Shown here piece by piece: positions 30,613 through 39,964 of a stretch of 64,000 bases of DNA (positions are counted from its first letter, which is position 1; every line of letters begins with the position of its first letter). The stretch is from Clostridia bacterium (GTDB lineage: Bacteria; Bacillota; Clostridia; Oscillospirales; CAG-272). A program made the translations under genes and the position numbers. The stretch spans positions 1-64,000 of the forward strand of contig JAFYMF010000017.1 in the NCBI GenBank assembly GCA_017556745.1. The letters are read 5' to 3'. Below the pieces are notes generated by a model. It did no database searches. It saw only the letters and a list, made by a program, of their open reading frames with translations, and had not been told where the DNA came from.

Positions 30613-32121
30613 TTATACCGAATATTTTTCAGACGTACTGAGAAAAGCGTGACGTACTCTCTCCTCTGAAAATCTAATTATCAATTCACGTTCCGAGAAC
30701 GGTCTCTTTTCACGTCCGATAAGCTGGTAGGTCTCATGTCCTTTACCGGCAAAAAGGATCATATCTCCGTCCTCGGCATTCTCGACCGCATAACGCACTG
30801 CATCCTCGCGGTGAGTAATACACACATGGGGCGCACCATCAGGTAAATACCCTGCTATCTCCTCGATTATGCCATCAGGTGACTCGTATCCCGGATTATC
30901 CGAGGTAATTACCGAAAGGTCGGCAAGCTCACCCGATACCTGTGCAAGCTCTTTACGCCTCTCCTCTGTTCTCTCCCCAACTGAGCCGAACACACAAATA
31001 AGGCGGTGTGGAGAATATTTGCGGATAACGGTCAGCGCGTGACGAAGACTTGTCTCATTATGGGCGTAATCCACTATGAAGACAACATTCGAAAGCGATG
31101 TTTCAACAACTTCGAATCTTCCTTTGGGGCTACAGCTTTCAAGTCCTTTAGCTATAACCTCATGAGCTATTCCGTACCAGTCTGCGACAGTGGCGGCACA
31201 GAGTGCGTTATACACACTGAACTCGCCCGGAGTACGGAGCATTATATCATATTTTTTGCCGCCGTCAGAGACTGTAAAGCTGACACCAAGCCGACCGCTG
31301 TCAGAATATATTTTAATATTTTCTCCGATAACGTCAGTCTCAGATGTTATACCGAAACCGCGGCAAAGGGCTCCACAACCCTCTATCATATATTCCGCAT
31401 TTTCATCATCTGCCGAGTAGGAAATAAAGCGTGTGGAAAAATCACGGAACAGTCTCCTTTTTGAATCTCTGTAGTGCTCAAATGTAGGATGCTCCTTGGG
31501 GCTTATATGATCCCGTGACAGATTGGTAAAAGCACAGCTGTCAAAGGTAAGACCCTCAACGCGGTAATTAAAAAGCGCCTGTGAAGATACTTCGAGAACA
31601 ACGTGAGTAACCCCCGCATCAACCATCTGTCTGAAATAGTATGCAAGCTCATAGCTCTCGGGAGTGGTATTTCCCGTTTCTGCTCTGTGTCCGAGATATT
31701 CAACACCGTTTGAACCGATATATCCGCATTTGATCCCTGCCTCACTGAAAATACTGCAAAGCATCAGTGCGGTAGTTGTTTTACCCTTTGTACCGGTGAT
31801 ACCCACAAGAGTCAGTTCCCTTTCGGGATGACCGAAGAAGGTTCTTGATATAACCCCGAGAGCAAAACGGGAGTTATCTGTATAGATAGCGGTTACGTCC
31901 TCGGGAAGCTCACACTCTCTTTCGAGTAAAAAGCATCTGCAACCGCGCTCGTAAGCTGAAGTAACAAACAGATGACCGTCAACAGTGGCGCCGCGAAGAG
32001 CTACGAACAGAGAATTTTCATCTGCTTTTCTTGAATCGTAACAGATATTTTTCACCACTGTATCGGAAATATCCGACTGTGTATTATACTTAATTCCGTA
32101 AAGCAGTTCTTTTAGCTTCAA
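30613..32121 (-). CDS. murE: UDP-MurNAc-tripeptide synthetase MurE, non-DAP motif
   Basis: A 502-residue Mur ligase adding the third amino acid to the peptidoglycan stem in the cytoplasm. The ATP loop is GITGTKGKTTTAL near 108; the central domain includes NTTPESYEL and EVSSQAL; the C-terminal domain has the substrate motif TSDNPGYESPDGI near 413. In diaminopimelate-adding enzymes this reads DNPR, the Arg binding the second carboxylate of DAP; here it is Gly. This suggests L-Lys or another diamine as substrate. It starts with TTG, with GGAGGA eight bases before. It is last in an operon that also encodes D-Asp bridge enzymes. Confidence 0.9.
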   Translation of the reverse strand: MKLKELLYGIKYNTQSDISDTVVKNICYDSRKADENSLFVALRGATVDGHLFVTSAYERGCRCFLLERECELPEDVTAIYTDNSRFALGVISRTFFGHPERELTLVGITGTKGKTTTALMLCSIFSEAGIKCGYIGSNGVEYLGHRAETGNTTPESYELAYYFRQMVDAGVTHVVLEVSSQALFNYRVEGLTFDSCAFTNLSRDHISPKEHPTFEHYRDSKRRLFRDFSTRFISYSADDENAEYMIEGCGALCRGFGITSETDVIGENIKIYSDSGRLGVSFTVSDGGKKYDIMLRTPGEFSVYNALCAATVADWYGIAHEVIAKGLESCSPKGRFEVVETSLSNVVFIVDYAHNETSLRHALTVIRKYSPHRLICVFGSVGERTEERRKELAQVSGELADLSVITSDNPGYESPDGIIEEIAGYLPDGAPHVCITHREDAVRYAVENAEDGDMILFAGKGHETYQLIGREKRPFSERELIIRFSEERVRHAFLSTSEKYSV

Positions 32122-32137
32122 CGATCAGGTCCTCCTA

Positions 32138-32866
32138 TTATCTTGCTCCAAAGTACGCAGGGAATCCGCATGGCGGCTTACCGCAGGCAAGTATGGTTCT
32201 GTAGGCAAGTGCCTCAAGAGAATCGAGATACTCATCTCCCAGCCCCTCATCCCTCTTTATAAGTGACAGCTCGGTACATCCAAGGATCAGCTTCTCACAT
32301 CCGCGGTCAAGAAGGCTCTTTGCCACATGTGAAAACTTTTCCATATCCGCTCTCTTTCCCTGCTTGATGTCACCGTAAATTATATCCATCAGCATTTTCT
32401 GCTCGTCCTTATTCGGGATCTCACAGGCAATACCGAAATTCTCGGATACTCTCTGATAAGACTCACTCATAACTGTACCCTCGGTGGCAAGTATTCCGAG
32501 TCTGCCTATCCTTACTCCCGCGGCTATTCTCACCGTCTCCTCAATAATATTGAGTATAGGCACCGAAACCTCTTTGCTGAGACTGCTGTAAAAATAGTGA
32601 GCGGTATTACATGGGATAGCTATGACGGTGGCACCAAAGCTCTCAAGCTTTTTGGCATTCTCCATCATATCGGTAAGAGGATTCTCCGAAGACCGACCGA
32701 GGATATAGTCGGTACGGTCGGGAGTCTCGGCAAAGCTGCTGATAACTATATTAAGATGCTCCTGATCGCTTGATGCCTCTGTGTGCGCGGTGAGCATCTC
32801 ATAAAAATATACCGTTGACATGGGACCAAGTCCCCCGAGTATTCCGAGTAAAGGTGATCTTTCCAC
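32138..32866 (-). CDS. Aspartate racemase
   Basis: A 242-residue PLP-independent racemase of the Asp/Glu family. The two catalytic cysteines are in AIPCNTAH near 84 and LILGCTELSL near 195; it begins LLGILGGLGPMSTVYFYE, typical of aspartate racemases. It would convert L-Asp to D-Asp in the cytoplasm. It lies between murE and a D-aspartate ligase, so the product is most likely used for the peptidoglycan cross-bridge. It starts with GTG, AGGAGG eight bases upstream. Glutamate racemase (MurI) is an alternative, but MurI has a different N-terminus. Confidence 0.88.
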   Translation of the reverse strand: MERSPLLGILGGLGPMSTVYFYEMLTAHTEASSDQEHLNIVISSFAETPDRTDYILGRSSENPLTDMMENAKKLESFGATVIAIPCNTAHYFYSSLSKEVSVPILNIIEETVRIAAGVRIGRLGILATEGTVMSESYQRVSENFGIACEIPNKDEQKMLMDIIYGDIKQGKRADMEKFSHVAKSLLDRGCEKLILGCTELSLIKRDEGLGDEYLDSLEALAYRTILACGKPPCGFPAYFGAR

Positions 32867-32880
32867 CTCGGAGCCTCCTT

Positions 32881-34098
32881 TTACTTACAGTATTTTTTAT
32901 ATTTCTTAAACTGATTATACAGATGTGCTATAACGTAAGCAAGACGTTTTGGGTTGGCCTTAAGATCAGGTGCATACCAGTAGGATGATGTAGCACGTCC
33001 TTCTTTTATAGCTCTGTTGACTCTTGCCACAAGTTCTTTATTCTTTACGTACTTTCTGATAACACCTCTGGGAATATAGTGCCAAAGATGCTCATTCTTG
33101 CACTCTGTATACTCTATTTCCTCGCCCTCGGCATCCTTTACAAGATACTCCGCAACATTGTGTCCCGACGCGGTAAGATAAAAATTGGATCTTCCCTGTC
33201 TGAGGTTTATCTCAAAGGCACGGTAACTACCATCACGCTGATCGTATTTGATATCGAAATTAGAGAATCCAACGTACCCAAGATCCTCAAGCATAGCTGT
33301 AAACTTCTCCGAAATTTCGGGATGGTACTCTGTAAGTATCGCCGCATGGTTACCAAGTCCCTTGGGGGTATGCTCCTCAAGAAGCACGTGACCGTGGCAT
33401 ACCAACTTGACTTTTCCGTTTCTGTCAGAATAACAGGTAAGCACATTCATAAAGGAATCATCACCCGGAATCATATCCTGAATGATCATTCTCTCTCTGT
33501 ATCCGGCACCGTATATACGGGAGATAATAGAGTAAGCCTCCTCAGGGTCCTTGGCGGAATATACCTTTTTCATTCCATCAAAGGGACTCTTCCAGTATGC
33601 CGCGCTGTCTGAAGGCTTGACGATTATGGGATATTCAAAGCCAAGAGAGGCGGGATCAAGCTGTTCTTTTGTAAAGCTGCTATCGAGCACTACAGTCTTA
33701 GGATAGAGTATCCCGTATTTGTCACACATTTTGTAAAAGTCCGCCTTGTCGGCAAGAATCTTTGCCATATCAGGGGAAATATAGGGGGCAAAATATCTTC
33801 CGCTGAGCTTATCCTTATTTCGTATGATAAGACCGGCGTAATCATCGGTACAGCCGAGAAGTATGAGCATATCGTCCGGATGTGCATCGGCAAAGTCACT
33901 TAGCACCTTAACCATCACGTCATCCTTGTCAATATCCTCAACGATACGGAAGTCGATTATCTTTGAATGGTTGGTAGCACCGATAGCATATCTACCGAAA
34001 GCGGTGGATACCACACCGTATTTTTGATGAAAAGCTCTTGCTACACTGTAGCAGTTAAGGTCTGCACCTAGAAGCACCGGGGTTATTTTCTTTTCCAT
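32881..34098 (-). CDS. D-aspartate ligase (ATP-grasp, Asl-like)
   Basis: A 405-residue ATP-grasp enzyme closely patterned on Aslfm of Enterococcus faecium, which adds D-Asp to the side-chain amine of residue 3 of UDP-MurNAc-pentapeptide. Shared marks from memory of that family: PVLLGADLNCYSVARAFH at the start, FYKMCDKYGILYPKT near 121, MIIQDMIPGDDSFMNVL near 208, and FSNFDIKYDQRDGSYRAFEINLRQGRSNFYLT (in parts) near 280-312, the last carrying the ATP/Mg ligands. Its neighbour makes D-Asp and the next gene is an asparagine synthase, so a D-Asp/D-iAsn bridge is strongly implied. Cytoplasmic. Confidence 0.85.
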   Translation of the reverse strand: MEKKITPVLLGADLNCYSVARAFHQKYGVVSTAFGRYAIGATNHSKIIDFRIVEDIDKDDVMVKVLSDFADAHPDDMLILLGCTDDYAGLIIRNKDKLSGRYFAPYISPDMAKILADKADFYKMCDKYGILYPKTVVLDSSFTKEQLDPASLGFEYPIIVKPSDSAAYWKSPFDGMKKVYSAKDPEEAYSIISRIYGAGYRERMIIQDMIPGDDSFMNVLTCYSDRNGKVKLVCHGHVLLEEHTPKGLGNHAAILTEYHPEISEKFTAMLEDLGYVGFSNFDIKYDQRDGSYRAFEINLRQGRSNFYLTASGHNVAEYLVKDAEGEEIEYTECKNEHLWHYIPRGVIRKYVKNKELVARVNRAIKEGRATSSYWYAPDLKANPKRLAYVIAHLYNQFKKYKKYCK

Positions 34099-34112
34099 TT
34101 TATTATGCCTTC

Positions 34113-35957
34113 TTACTTATTTTCACTGTCGATAAAAAATCTCTTGTACCAGACAAGGAAGGTAAATACCGTCCATATCTTTCTCTGATTGTTGGCGCGT
34201 CCTGCGTAGTGATCATCAAGGAGTGTCATTATCTTCTCACGGTTAAAGAATTCTCCTGCCCACTCTGCCTCGAAATGCTCGGCCACGATATTTCTGTACT
34301 TCTCCTCACGAAGCCACAGACGTATCGGCACAGGGAAGCCCTTCTTCTTTCTGTGAGCCCACTCGTCGGGAAGTGTCTTGTTTGCGGCAACTCTGAACAC
34401 GTACTTGGTGTCAATGCCGTTTATCTTATATTCCGACGGAACGCCTTCCGCCATCTCCATTATCTTTTTGTCAAGATAAGGAACGCGAAGCTCGAGACTG
34501 TGCGCCATGCTCATCTTGTCAGCCTTAAGGAGGATGTCTCCGGGAAGCCAAAGATTAAGATCAAGATACTGCTTCTTTATCAGCTCGTCCTTGTCTGAAA
34601 CACGTCTGTATATGGGGGCGGTAATGTCTTTCGGAGTCTGTCCTGCTCTGTACTTTTCGGTTAGTACCTCTGCCGCCTCTTTCTCGGGGAATACCAGCGC
34701 CTGACCGATAAAGTAGTCCTCGGGACGGCCACTGCACTTGATAATAAATTCTCTTCCTCTGAAGTATGGGAGCTTCCTTGCTACCCCTGCTGCCCAGCGG
34801 CGGAGAAATGCAGGAAGTCTCTTATATTTCTTCATGGTCCTGGTCTCGTCATACCACTCATAACCTGCGAAGATCTCGTCTGCACCCTCACCTGAAAGCA
34901 CAACGGTTACATGCTCTGCCGCAAGCTTTGCAAGAAAATACAGGGGTACGGATGAGGGGTTTGACTGAGGCTCGTCCATGTGATACTGTATATCTGAAAA
35001 GGCATCAAAGCACTCGTCGGGAGTAAGCAGGTGTTTATAATTCTTTACACCGATTCTCGCCGACAGTTCACTTGCCTCGTCGGTCTCGTTAAATTTATCC
35101 TCTGCAAAGCCAACCGAGAAGGTCTCGTTCGGCATAAGCACCGCGGTGATATAACTTGAGTCAACACCGCCTGACAGGAATGAACCTACCTTGACGTCAC
35201 TTATTCTGTGAGCGGCAACAGACTCATGCACCGCACTGTCAATAATATCTCTGCACTCATCAAAGGATACCTTATCGACCTCTGACTTAAAGTCAACGTC
35301 CCAATAACGCTCTATCTTCATTTCGCCGCCAATAGGCATCACAAAAGAGTGAGCGGCAGGAAGACGGAACACACCCTCAAAGAAGGTCTCCTCTGTTGCG
35401 GGATACTGGAAGGTAAGATAAGAGCGAAGAGCACGGGGGTTAACCCTTTTCTCAAATGACGGATGCTCAAGAAAGCTCTTTATCTCAGAGCCGAAAAGAA
35501 TATCGTCTCCGAGTCTCGTATAGTAAAACGGCTTGATACCGAAGTGATCTCTTGCACCGAAAAGCTCTCTTTTGTTTTTGTCCCATATAACGAATGCGAA
35601 CATACCGCGAAGCCTCTTAACAATATCCCGTCCGAACTCCTCGTAACCGTGGATAAGCACCTCAGTATCGCATCTGGTACGGAATGTGTGACCGAGAGCG
35701 ATAAGTTCCTCTCTCAGCTCACCGAAATTATATATTTCACCGTTAAAGACGATAACAACAGAACCGTCCTCGTTATACATCGGCTGAGCACCGTCAGCAA
35801 GGTCAATGATAGACAGACGGACAAAACCGAGAGCCACCTCTTCATCAATATGGTCTCCCGACATATCGGGGCCGCGATGAACGATACGCTCCTTCATTCT
35901 GTTAAGTATTTCGTCACGGTTATGAATAACACCGCTGAAGCCAACAAATCCGCACAT
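34113..35957 (-). CDS. asnB: Asparagine synthase, glutamine-hydrolysing (AsnB/AsnH-like)
   Basis: A 614-residue amidotransferase. Cys2 after the initiator Met is the glutaminase nucleophile (MCGFVGFSG); the N-terminal Ntn domain includes NGEIYNFGELRE near 74. The synthase domain has the PP-loop SGGVDSSYI near 264. It can make Asn from Asp, but in Lactococcus lactis and related bacteria a paralogue (AsnH) amidates the D-Asp cross-bridge of peptidoglycan. The operon position here, ahead of the D-Asp ligase, racemase and murE, favours the wall role. GAAGG is 6 bases before the ATG. First gene of the operon. Confidence 0.9.
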   Translation of the reverse strand: MCGFVGFSGVIHNRDEILNRMKERIVHRGPDMSGDHIDEEVALGFVRLSIIDLADGAQPMYNEDGSVVIVFNGEIYNFGELREELIALGHTFRTRCDTEVLIHGYEEFGRDIVKRLRGMFAFVIWDKNKRELFGARDHFGIKPFYYTRLGDDILFGSEIKSFLEHPSFEKRVNPRALRSYLTFQYPATEETFFEGVFRLPAAHSFVMPIGGEMKIERYWDVDFKSEVDKVSFDECRDIIDSAVHESVAAHRISDVKVGSFLSGGVDSSYITAVLMPNETFSVGFAEDKFNETDEASELSARIGVKNYKHLLTPDECFDAFSDIQYHMDEPQSNPSSVPLYFLAKLAAEHVTVVLSGEGADEIFAGYEWYDETRTMKKYKRLPAFLRRWAAGVARKLPYFRGREFIIKCSGRPEDYFIGQALVFPEKEAAEVLTEKYRAGQTPKDITAPIYRRVSDKDELIKKQYLDLNLWLPGDILLKADKMSMAHSLELRVPYLDKKIMEMAEGVPSEYKINGIDTKYVFRVAANKTLPDEWAHRKKKGFPVPIRLWLREEKYRNIVAEHFEAEWAGEFFNREKIMTLLDDHYAGRANNQRKIWTVFTFLVWYKRFFIDSENK

Positions 35958-35993
35958 ATATCAAACCTTCATTTTCACATAATAATTCATATT

Positions 35994-36022
35994 ATTATAC
36001 CACATATCGGAAAATAAATCAA
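35994..36022 (-). promoter_or_regulatory. Promoter of the asnB-asl-rac-murE operon
   Basis: Minus strand TTGATT (36017-36022), 17-bp spacer, TATAAT (35994-35999), about 37 bp before the asnB ATG. Confidence 0.72.
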
Positions 36023-36111
36023 TAAAATATATTGTTTCTCCTTTTACCTTTTGTGTCGATACAGACTTACCCGTCAAACTATCTGTTGCTTTGAAAGAAC
36101 ATAGTACTATT

Positions 36112-36198
36112 TTTCAAATCGCGATATTTGAAACGAGTCCCAGGAGCATTGTAACGAAGTATAAAGAGAGCGGGGGAACACCCTCCGCTCTCTTTTTT
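36112..36198 (+). terminator. Two-hairpin + strand structure ending in a strong terminator
   Basis: TTTCAAAT-CGCGAT-ATTTGAAA (36112-36133) is followed by a long terminator, AAAGAGAGCGG / CCGCTCTCTTT (36163-36173 and 36185-36195) with extra GGG/CCC pairs, an AACA loop and a T-run. No + strand gene precedes it in the 36.0-36.35 kb gap and I found no convincing + promoter, so the transcript it ends is unknown. The rest of the gap (35958-36349) is AT-rich with nothing else seen. Confidence 0.6.
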
Positions 36199-36349
36199 TA
36201 CAGATATACAAATTTAGAATTTATGCAGTCTGATTTTTGGCTGTAAGCTGCAACAAATATATTTTTGCCTTTAAATATATCGTACGGTAAGGTACAAAAG
36301 ACAAATTTGACCACTGCTTACATCATTACAAGTTTACATCAAATAACAC

Positions 36350-38521
36350 TTAATTCCAGGCGACGCCATTTTCATCAAGTATTTGTGCGGTAGAAGCTTC
36401 TGTCGTAATACCGGTGTTACTGTCTCCAAGCACGATTACAACGGCAGAAACAGATAGCGGCATTTTGACAGTCGCAGTAGTATCTCCTATACCGACAACA
36501 AGATATTCACCGTCGGCAAGCTGCATTTGCGTCGATTTACCTATGCTCGAGAAATTCTGACAATGGGTAGACTCTCCCGACATACCGCCGCGAGGCATAA
36601 CAGCAACAACATAACCGCCGGTGTAAGCATAGCCTTGTTCGGAATCAATAGCAGAATTCATTTGTGAGTTTGATATCACCACCGTTTTTCCTCCGGAGAA
36701 TACGATCCCGCTGTAAGAAGCTCGGCTGTTTGAATCTATTCCGTCACCGGTGCAGCAAATATATATCGTGCCTCCGCTGATGGATATCGCAGTTCCCGAT
36801 TTGGTGGTTGCATTAATTCCGTCATCCTTAGAGTTGATGGAAACTAATCCTCCCGAAATGTTGACCTGCGTTCCCTCAATACCTTCATAGGCATTCGTTA
36901 CGGTTACCGTTCCTGCTTTAACAGAAAGTACCCCGTCGGCATGGATCCCATCATCATTTGCATATACAGTAACCACACCGCCGTTTACCGTTACGTTACC
37001 GAGAGGAGACACACCGTTTTCGAGCGTAGTCCCGTTACTTGCATGGATAGCATCGTCATAGGATTTGATATTTACGACTCCGTTATTGATCACGACCTCA
37101 TTTGCCGCCTTGATTCCTTTGGTAGAGTGATCCCCCTTGTCGGAGTTACCGCCACCCATTCCACCAAAGCCTCCGGGACCACCGGGTCTGCCGCCAAAAC
37201 CTCCGCTTTGAATCTGCGTGGTATAGTTTGTCCACTGATAGGAGAGACCGTTATAGGACTGAGACAGTGCAAAGGTGTCACATCCGCTGTTCGGTGTCAG
37301 ATAATCGGACATAACGAGGTATTCCTCCTCCTGTCCGCGCTGTGTCTCTGCTTCATAAATAAAGAACTGCTGCTTTGTGTAGTCGGGCATTTTGGGATAA
37401 GAATAGTAATAGTAACCGTATCTGTCTCCCGCCACCTTGGAGTGATACTCGGCATTTACCCAAACATAATCATCGTCGGAATTATAGTACTTTACAGAGT
37501 AATAATATTTATCACTTGTAAAGCGGATATAATTTGTATCCGACGAGTTGGCGGTCACCTCTATTGAATAGTTTGAATATTTATCGGTGTAGATGTTCAG
37601 TATGGTGGCACTGTCGTCTATGGTCACATTATATGCTGCATCGATGCCGTCGCAAGCAGCATACAAGGTATGCGTTCCTCCGGTAATGCTGACACTTCCG
37701 CGCTGGTTTCCCTTCTCTGAAACATCACTGTTCTTTGTCTTAATGCAATCACCACCCGATGCGATCAAGATGGTGCTACACCCTTCAATCTCAACGCTGT
37801 CGTTACCTTTCAGTGCATTGTCAATACAGGCAACCAAAAGAGTAAGATTTTTAACCTCAAGATCATCTTTGGTGTAAATGCCGTTATTGTTTTCCGAAAC
37901 AACGGTAAGTTCACCCTTGCCACCGATCTCAAGATCGACCTCGGAATGAATTGCACCTGAATACAGTTCTTCATTCTCAGGATCAACGGCAGTTCTGATA
38001 TCGTATATATAGTTCTTCGTGTCCTTTTTTGCCTTTATGGCAACCTCGTCACCGCTTTTTACAGTGATGGGACTTTCGGAATCACAAACAAGTGAAAATC
38101 CGTGAAGTTCCAAATCAAATTTATAGTCATCACCCGTGTCTATTACAATATTTCCTCTGAACGTACCTGATATGGAATACAGTGAATCCATGGAAAGTGA
38201 AGTAAAGGTCAGTGTCGTTCCTTCAAGCTTATAAACATTTTTGGTACCCGAAAGACATTCAATCTCTATATCATTGGATTCGCCTTCAAAATACCCATCG
38301 TACGCACCGGTTTCTTTGATATCATCACCAAAGGTTTTATTATCGTCACCCAGATCTGCGGAATCTCCTTTTGTACCGGACTCATTTCCAGTATTTTCGG
38401 TATTTTTATTATTTTCTGTTTTAACATCAGAGGTATCGGTATTACCGCTGTTTTCACCGCTGTTACATCCCGTAAACAGCAAAACAAAACATAACAAAAT
38501 TGCGAGAAGCCTAATTTTCAT
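36350..38521 (-). CDS. Cthe_2159-like beta-helix carbohydrate-binding lipoprotein
   Basis: A 723-residue lipoprotein: lipobox LLFTGC near residue 19, an Asn/Asp/Ser-rich linker, then repeating beta-strand turns with many short GG-V-x-I and DDGI motifs (for example SYDDAIHASNG, ANDDGIHADG, SKDDGINATT, CTGDGIDSNS). This is the pattern of the Cthe_2159 family, right-handed beta-helices that bind cellulose or polygalacturonate with calcium. A Gly-rich spacer (GGFGGRPGGPGGFGG) splits two halves. MKIRLL at 38521 follows GGGAG. It is the last of a VTC-DUF4956 gene set that recurs in clostridia (recollection). Confidence 0.8.
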   Translation of the reverse strand: MKIRLLAILLCFVLLFTGCNSGENSGNTDTSDVKTENNKNTENTGNESGTKGDSADLGDDNKTFGDDIKETGAYDGYFEGESNDIEIECLSGTKNVYKLEGTTLTFTSLSMDSLYSISGTFRGNIVIDTGDDYKFDLELHGFSLVCDSESPITVKSGDEVAIKAKKDTKNYIYDIRTAVDPENEELYSGAIHSEVDLEIGGKGELTVVSENNNGIYTKDDLEVKNLTLLVACIDNALKGNDSVEIEGCSTILIASGGDCIKTKNSDVSEKGNQRGSVSITGGTHTLYAACDGIDAAYNVTIDDSATILNIYTDKYSNYSIEVTANSSDTNYIRFTSDKYYYSVKYYNSDDDYVWVNAEYHSKVAGDRYGYYYYSYPKMPDYTKQQFFIYEAETQRGQEEEYLVMSDYLTPNSGCDTFALSQSYNGLSYQWTNYTTQIQSGGFGGRPGGPGGFGGMGGGNSDKGDHSTKGIKAANEVVINNGVVNIKSYDDAIHASNGTTLENGVSPLGNVTVNGGVVTVYANDDGIHADGVLSVKAGTVTVTNAYEGIEGTQVNISGGLVSINSKDDGINATTKSGTAISISGGTIYICCTGDGIDSNSRASYSGIVFSGGKTVVISNSQMNSAIDSEQGYAYTGGYVVAVMPRGGMSGESTHCQNFSSIGKSTQMQLADGEYLVVGIGDTTATVKMPLSVSAVVIVLGDSNTGITTEASTAQILDENGVAWN

Positions 38522-38538
38522 AAAAATTCTCCCTTGCA

Positions 38539-39228
38539 TCAAAGCTCCGCTGTACGGTTTTCTTGCTTTGACACTATAATTTCAAGATTACCGTTGCGCT
38601 CACGGATGCGGTCGATCATTTCTTTTTCCTTGGATGCATCGCGAAGCGTTACGTTATATGTCAAACGAAACATACTGCCCATGTTGGTTGTCTTAACTCT
38701 AATTAACTCATTCTTTTTTGTGTACTCGGTAAAAATATCATCAAAAACACCGGTGTAGTCAAGATCTTCGGGAATGGTGATCTTAATTGTCTTGTTGACA
38801 TTCTCACTTCTTGTATTGCCGGCCACCGCGCTATAGATGAGAAACATAGTACACATGATCACGGTAAAGAGCACGGCAAAGCCAAGATATCCCATACCGG
38901 ATATAAGTCCTGCACCCATGGCAAGAAAGATGGTAACGATCTCTTTTGCAGAACCCGGAGCAGAACGGAACCTGACAAGGCTGAATGCGCCCGCCACCGC
39001 AACCCCTGCGCCTATGTTACCGTTTACCATCATAATGACAACACAAACTATAGCAGGCAAAAGTGCAAGTGTTACGAGAAAACTCTTTGTATGTTCATTT
39101 TTAAACATATATGCCACTGCCATAATAAGTCCAAGAAAAAGGGACACGCCAAGACAAAGAAGAAAAGTTTCAACCTTGATAGTATGTATCAGTTCGTTAT
39201 CGAAAACACCCTTAAATATTGCATCCAT
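38539..39228 (-). CDS. DUF4956 membrane protein
   Basis: A 229-residue protein with four or so membrane helices (about 20-42, 52-69, 72-88, 110-135) and a soluble C-terminal domain. The AFSLVRFRSAPGSAKEI segment near 81-98 is the signature of DUF4956, usually encoded beside VTC-domain proteins. The family's function is unproven; a role with polyphosphate or surface-spore coat proteins has been proposed. It overlaps the VTC gene stop by 17 bp and is 17 bp before the beta-helix gene, so the three are one operon. Confidence 0.85.
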   Translation of the reverse strand: MDAIFKGVFDNELIHTIKVETFLLCLGVSLFLGLIMAVAYMFKNEHTKSFLVTLALLPAIVCVVIMMVNGNIGAGVAVAGAFSLVRFRSAPGSAKEIVTIFLAMGAGLISGMGYLGFAVLFTVIMCTMFLIYSAVAGNTRSENVNKTIKITIPEDLDYTGVFDDIFTEYTKKNELIRVKTTNMGSMFRLTYNVTLRDASKEKEMIDRIRERNGNLEIIVSKQENRTAEL

Positions 39229-39964
39229 TTGTTTTGATCTCCTTGTGATTTATCGAATTCGGTAAATAGATTTCAGGAAATACCAGCGTATTGTACGCCG
39301 TTCCGTATTTTGAGAATGAGGTTTTATATATTCGCTCACGGGAAAGTACTTCTACCATCCATAGCGGAATGCCACCCGAGCATTTCAGTTCCATTAACAC
39401 CGTCCCCTCGGGAAGGATCGATGTGCCGTAAATACCTGAGCATAAATTTATATCGGTCTGACGGCAAAGTATGTTATCGTCAAAGGTTACACGAAAATCT
39501 CCGCCCCCCTTGTCGTAATAGGCCTCCCGTTCATAGGAGAGAAACATCGACGGCTTCAACTTTCTGTAAAAGTCGATAAAATAGTCTATTTCTCGGGAGA
39601 TCTGCGTATTCACGGGACAGTCACTCTCTCGACATACCCATGACATCGCTTCCCTCTCGGATAGCGGAAGCCTACGTTTGTAAACTACCTTTTCATATTT
39701 CTTTTTTATTTCCACGAAAACCATACTGTCGGGGGTTGCCTCTGAGTAACTTCGCACTCGTAATTTTTCTTTATATGCAGGCTTCTCGATCGAACGTCTT
39801 ATAAGTCTGTAGCTTGCTGTGTCAAAATAGATGTTTCGTATTGTACTCCGTCCGTATTTATCAAGCTCCATATATTTCGACATCGCTTCAAGTATCTTTT
39901 TCTTCTGTTCAAGTGAGAGCATGTATTTCAGCTCGTACCGTTTGAACACCGTCACAAACGCCAT
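39212..39964 (-). CDS. VTC-domain (polyphosphate polymerase-like) protein
   Basis: A 250-residue soluble protein with the VTC (vacuolar transporter chaperone) fold. Basic residues that line the tunnel in polyphosphate polymerases are visible: KRYELKYML near 8, TIRNIYFDT near 43, KEKLRVRSY near 64-73, VEIKKKYEKVVYKRR near 85-100 and the late MELKCSGG near 205. It could make or bind polyphosphate using ATP, or act as a phosphate-sensing triphosphate tunnel enzyme. First gene of the VTC-DUF4956-Cthe_2159 operon. AAGGAAG precedes the ATG. Confidence 0.88.
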   Translation of the reverse strand: MAFVTVFKRYELKYMLSLEQKKKILEAMSKYMELDKYGRSTIRNIYFDTASYRLIRRSIEKPAYKEKLRVRSYSEATPDSMVFVEIKKKYEKVVYKRRLPLSEREAMSWVCRESDCPVNTQISREIDYFIDFYRKLKPSMFLSYEREAYYDKGGGDFRVTFDDNILCRQTDINLCSGIYGTSILPEGTVLMELKCSGGIPLWMVEVLSRERIYKTSFSKYGTAYNTLVFPEIYLPNSINHKEIKTNGCNI

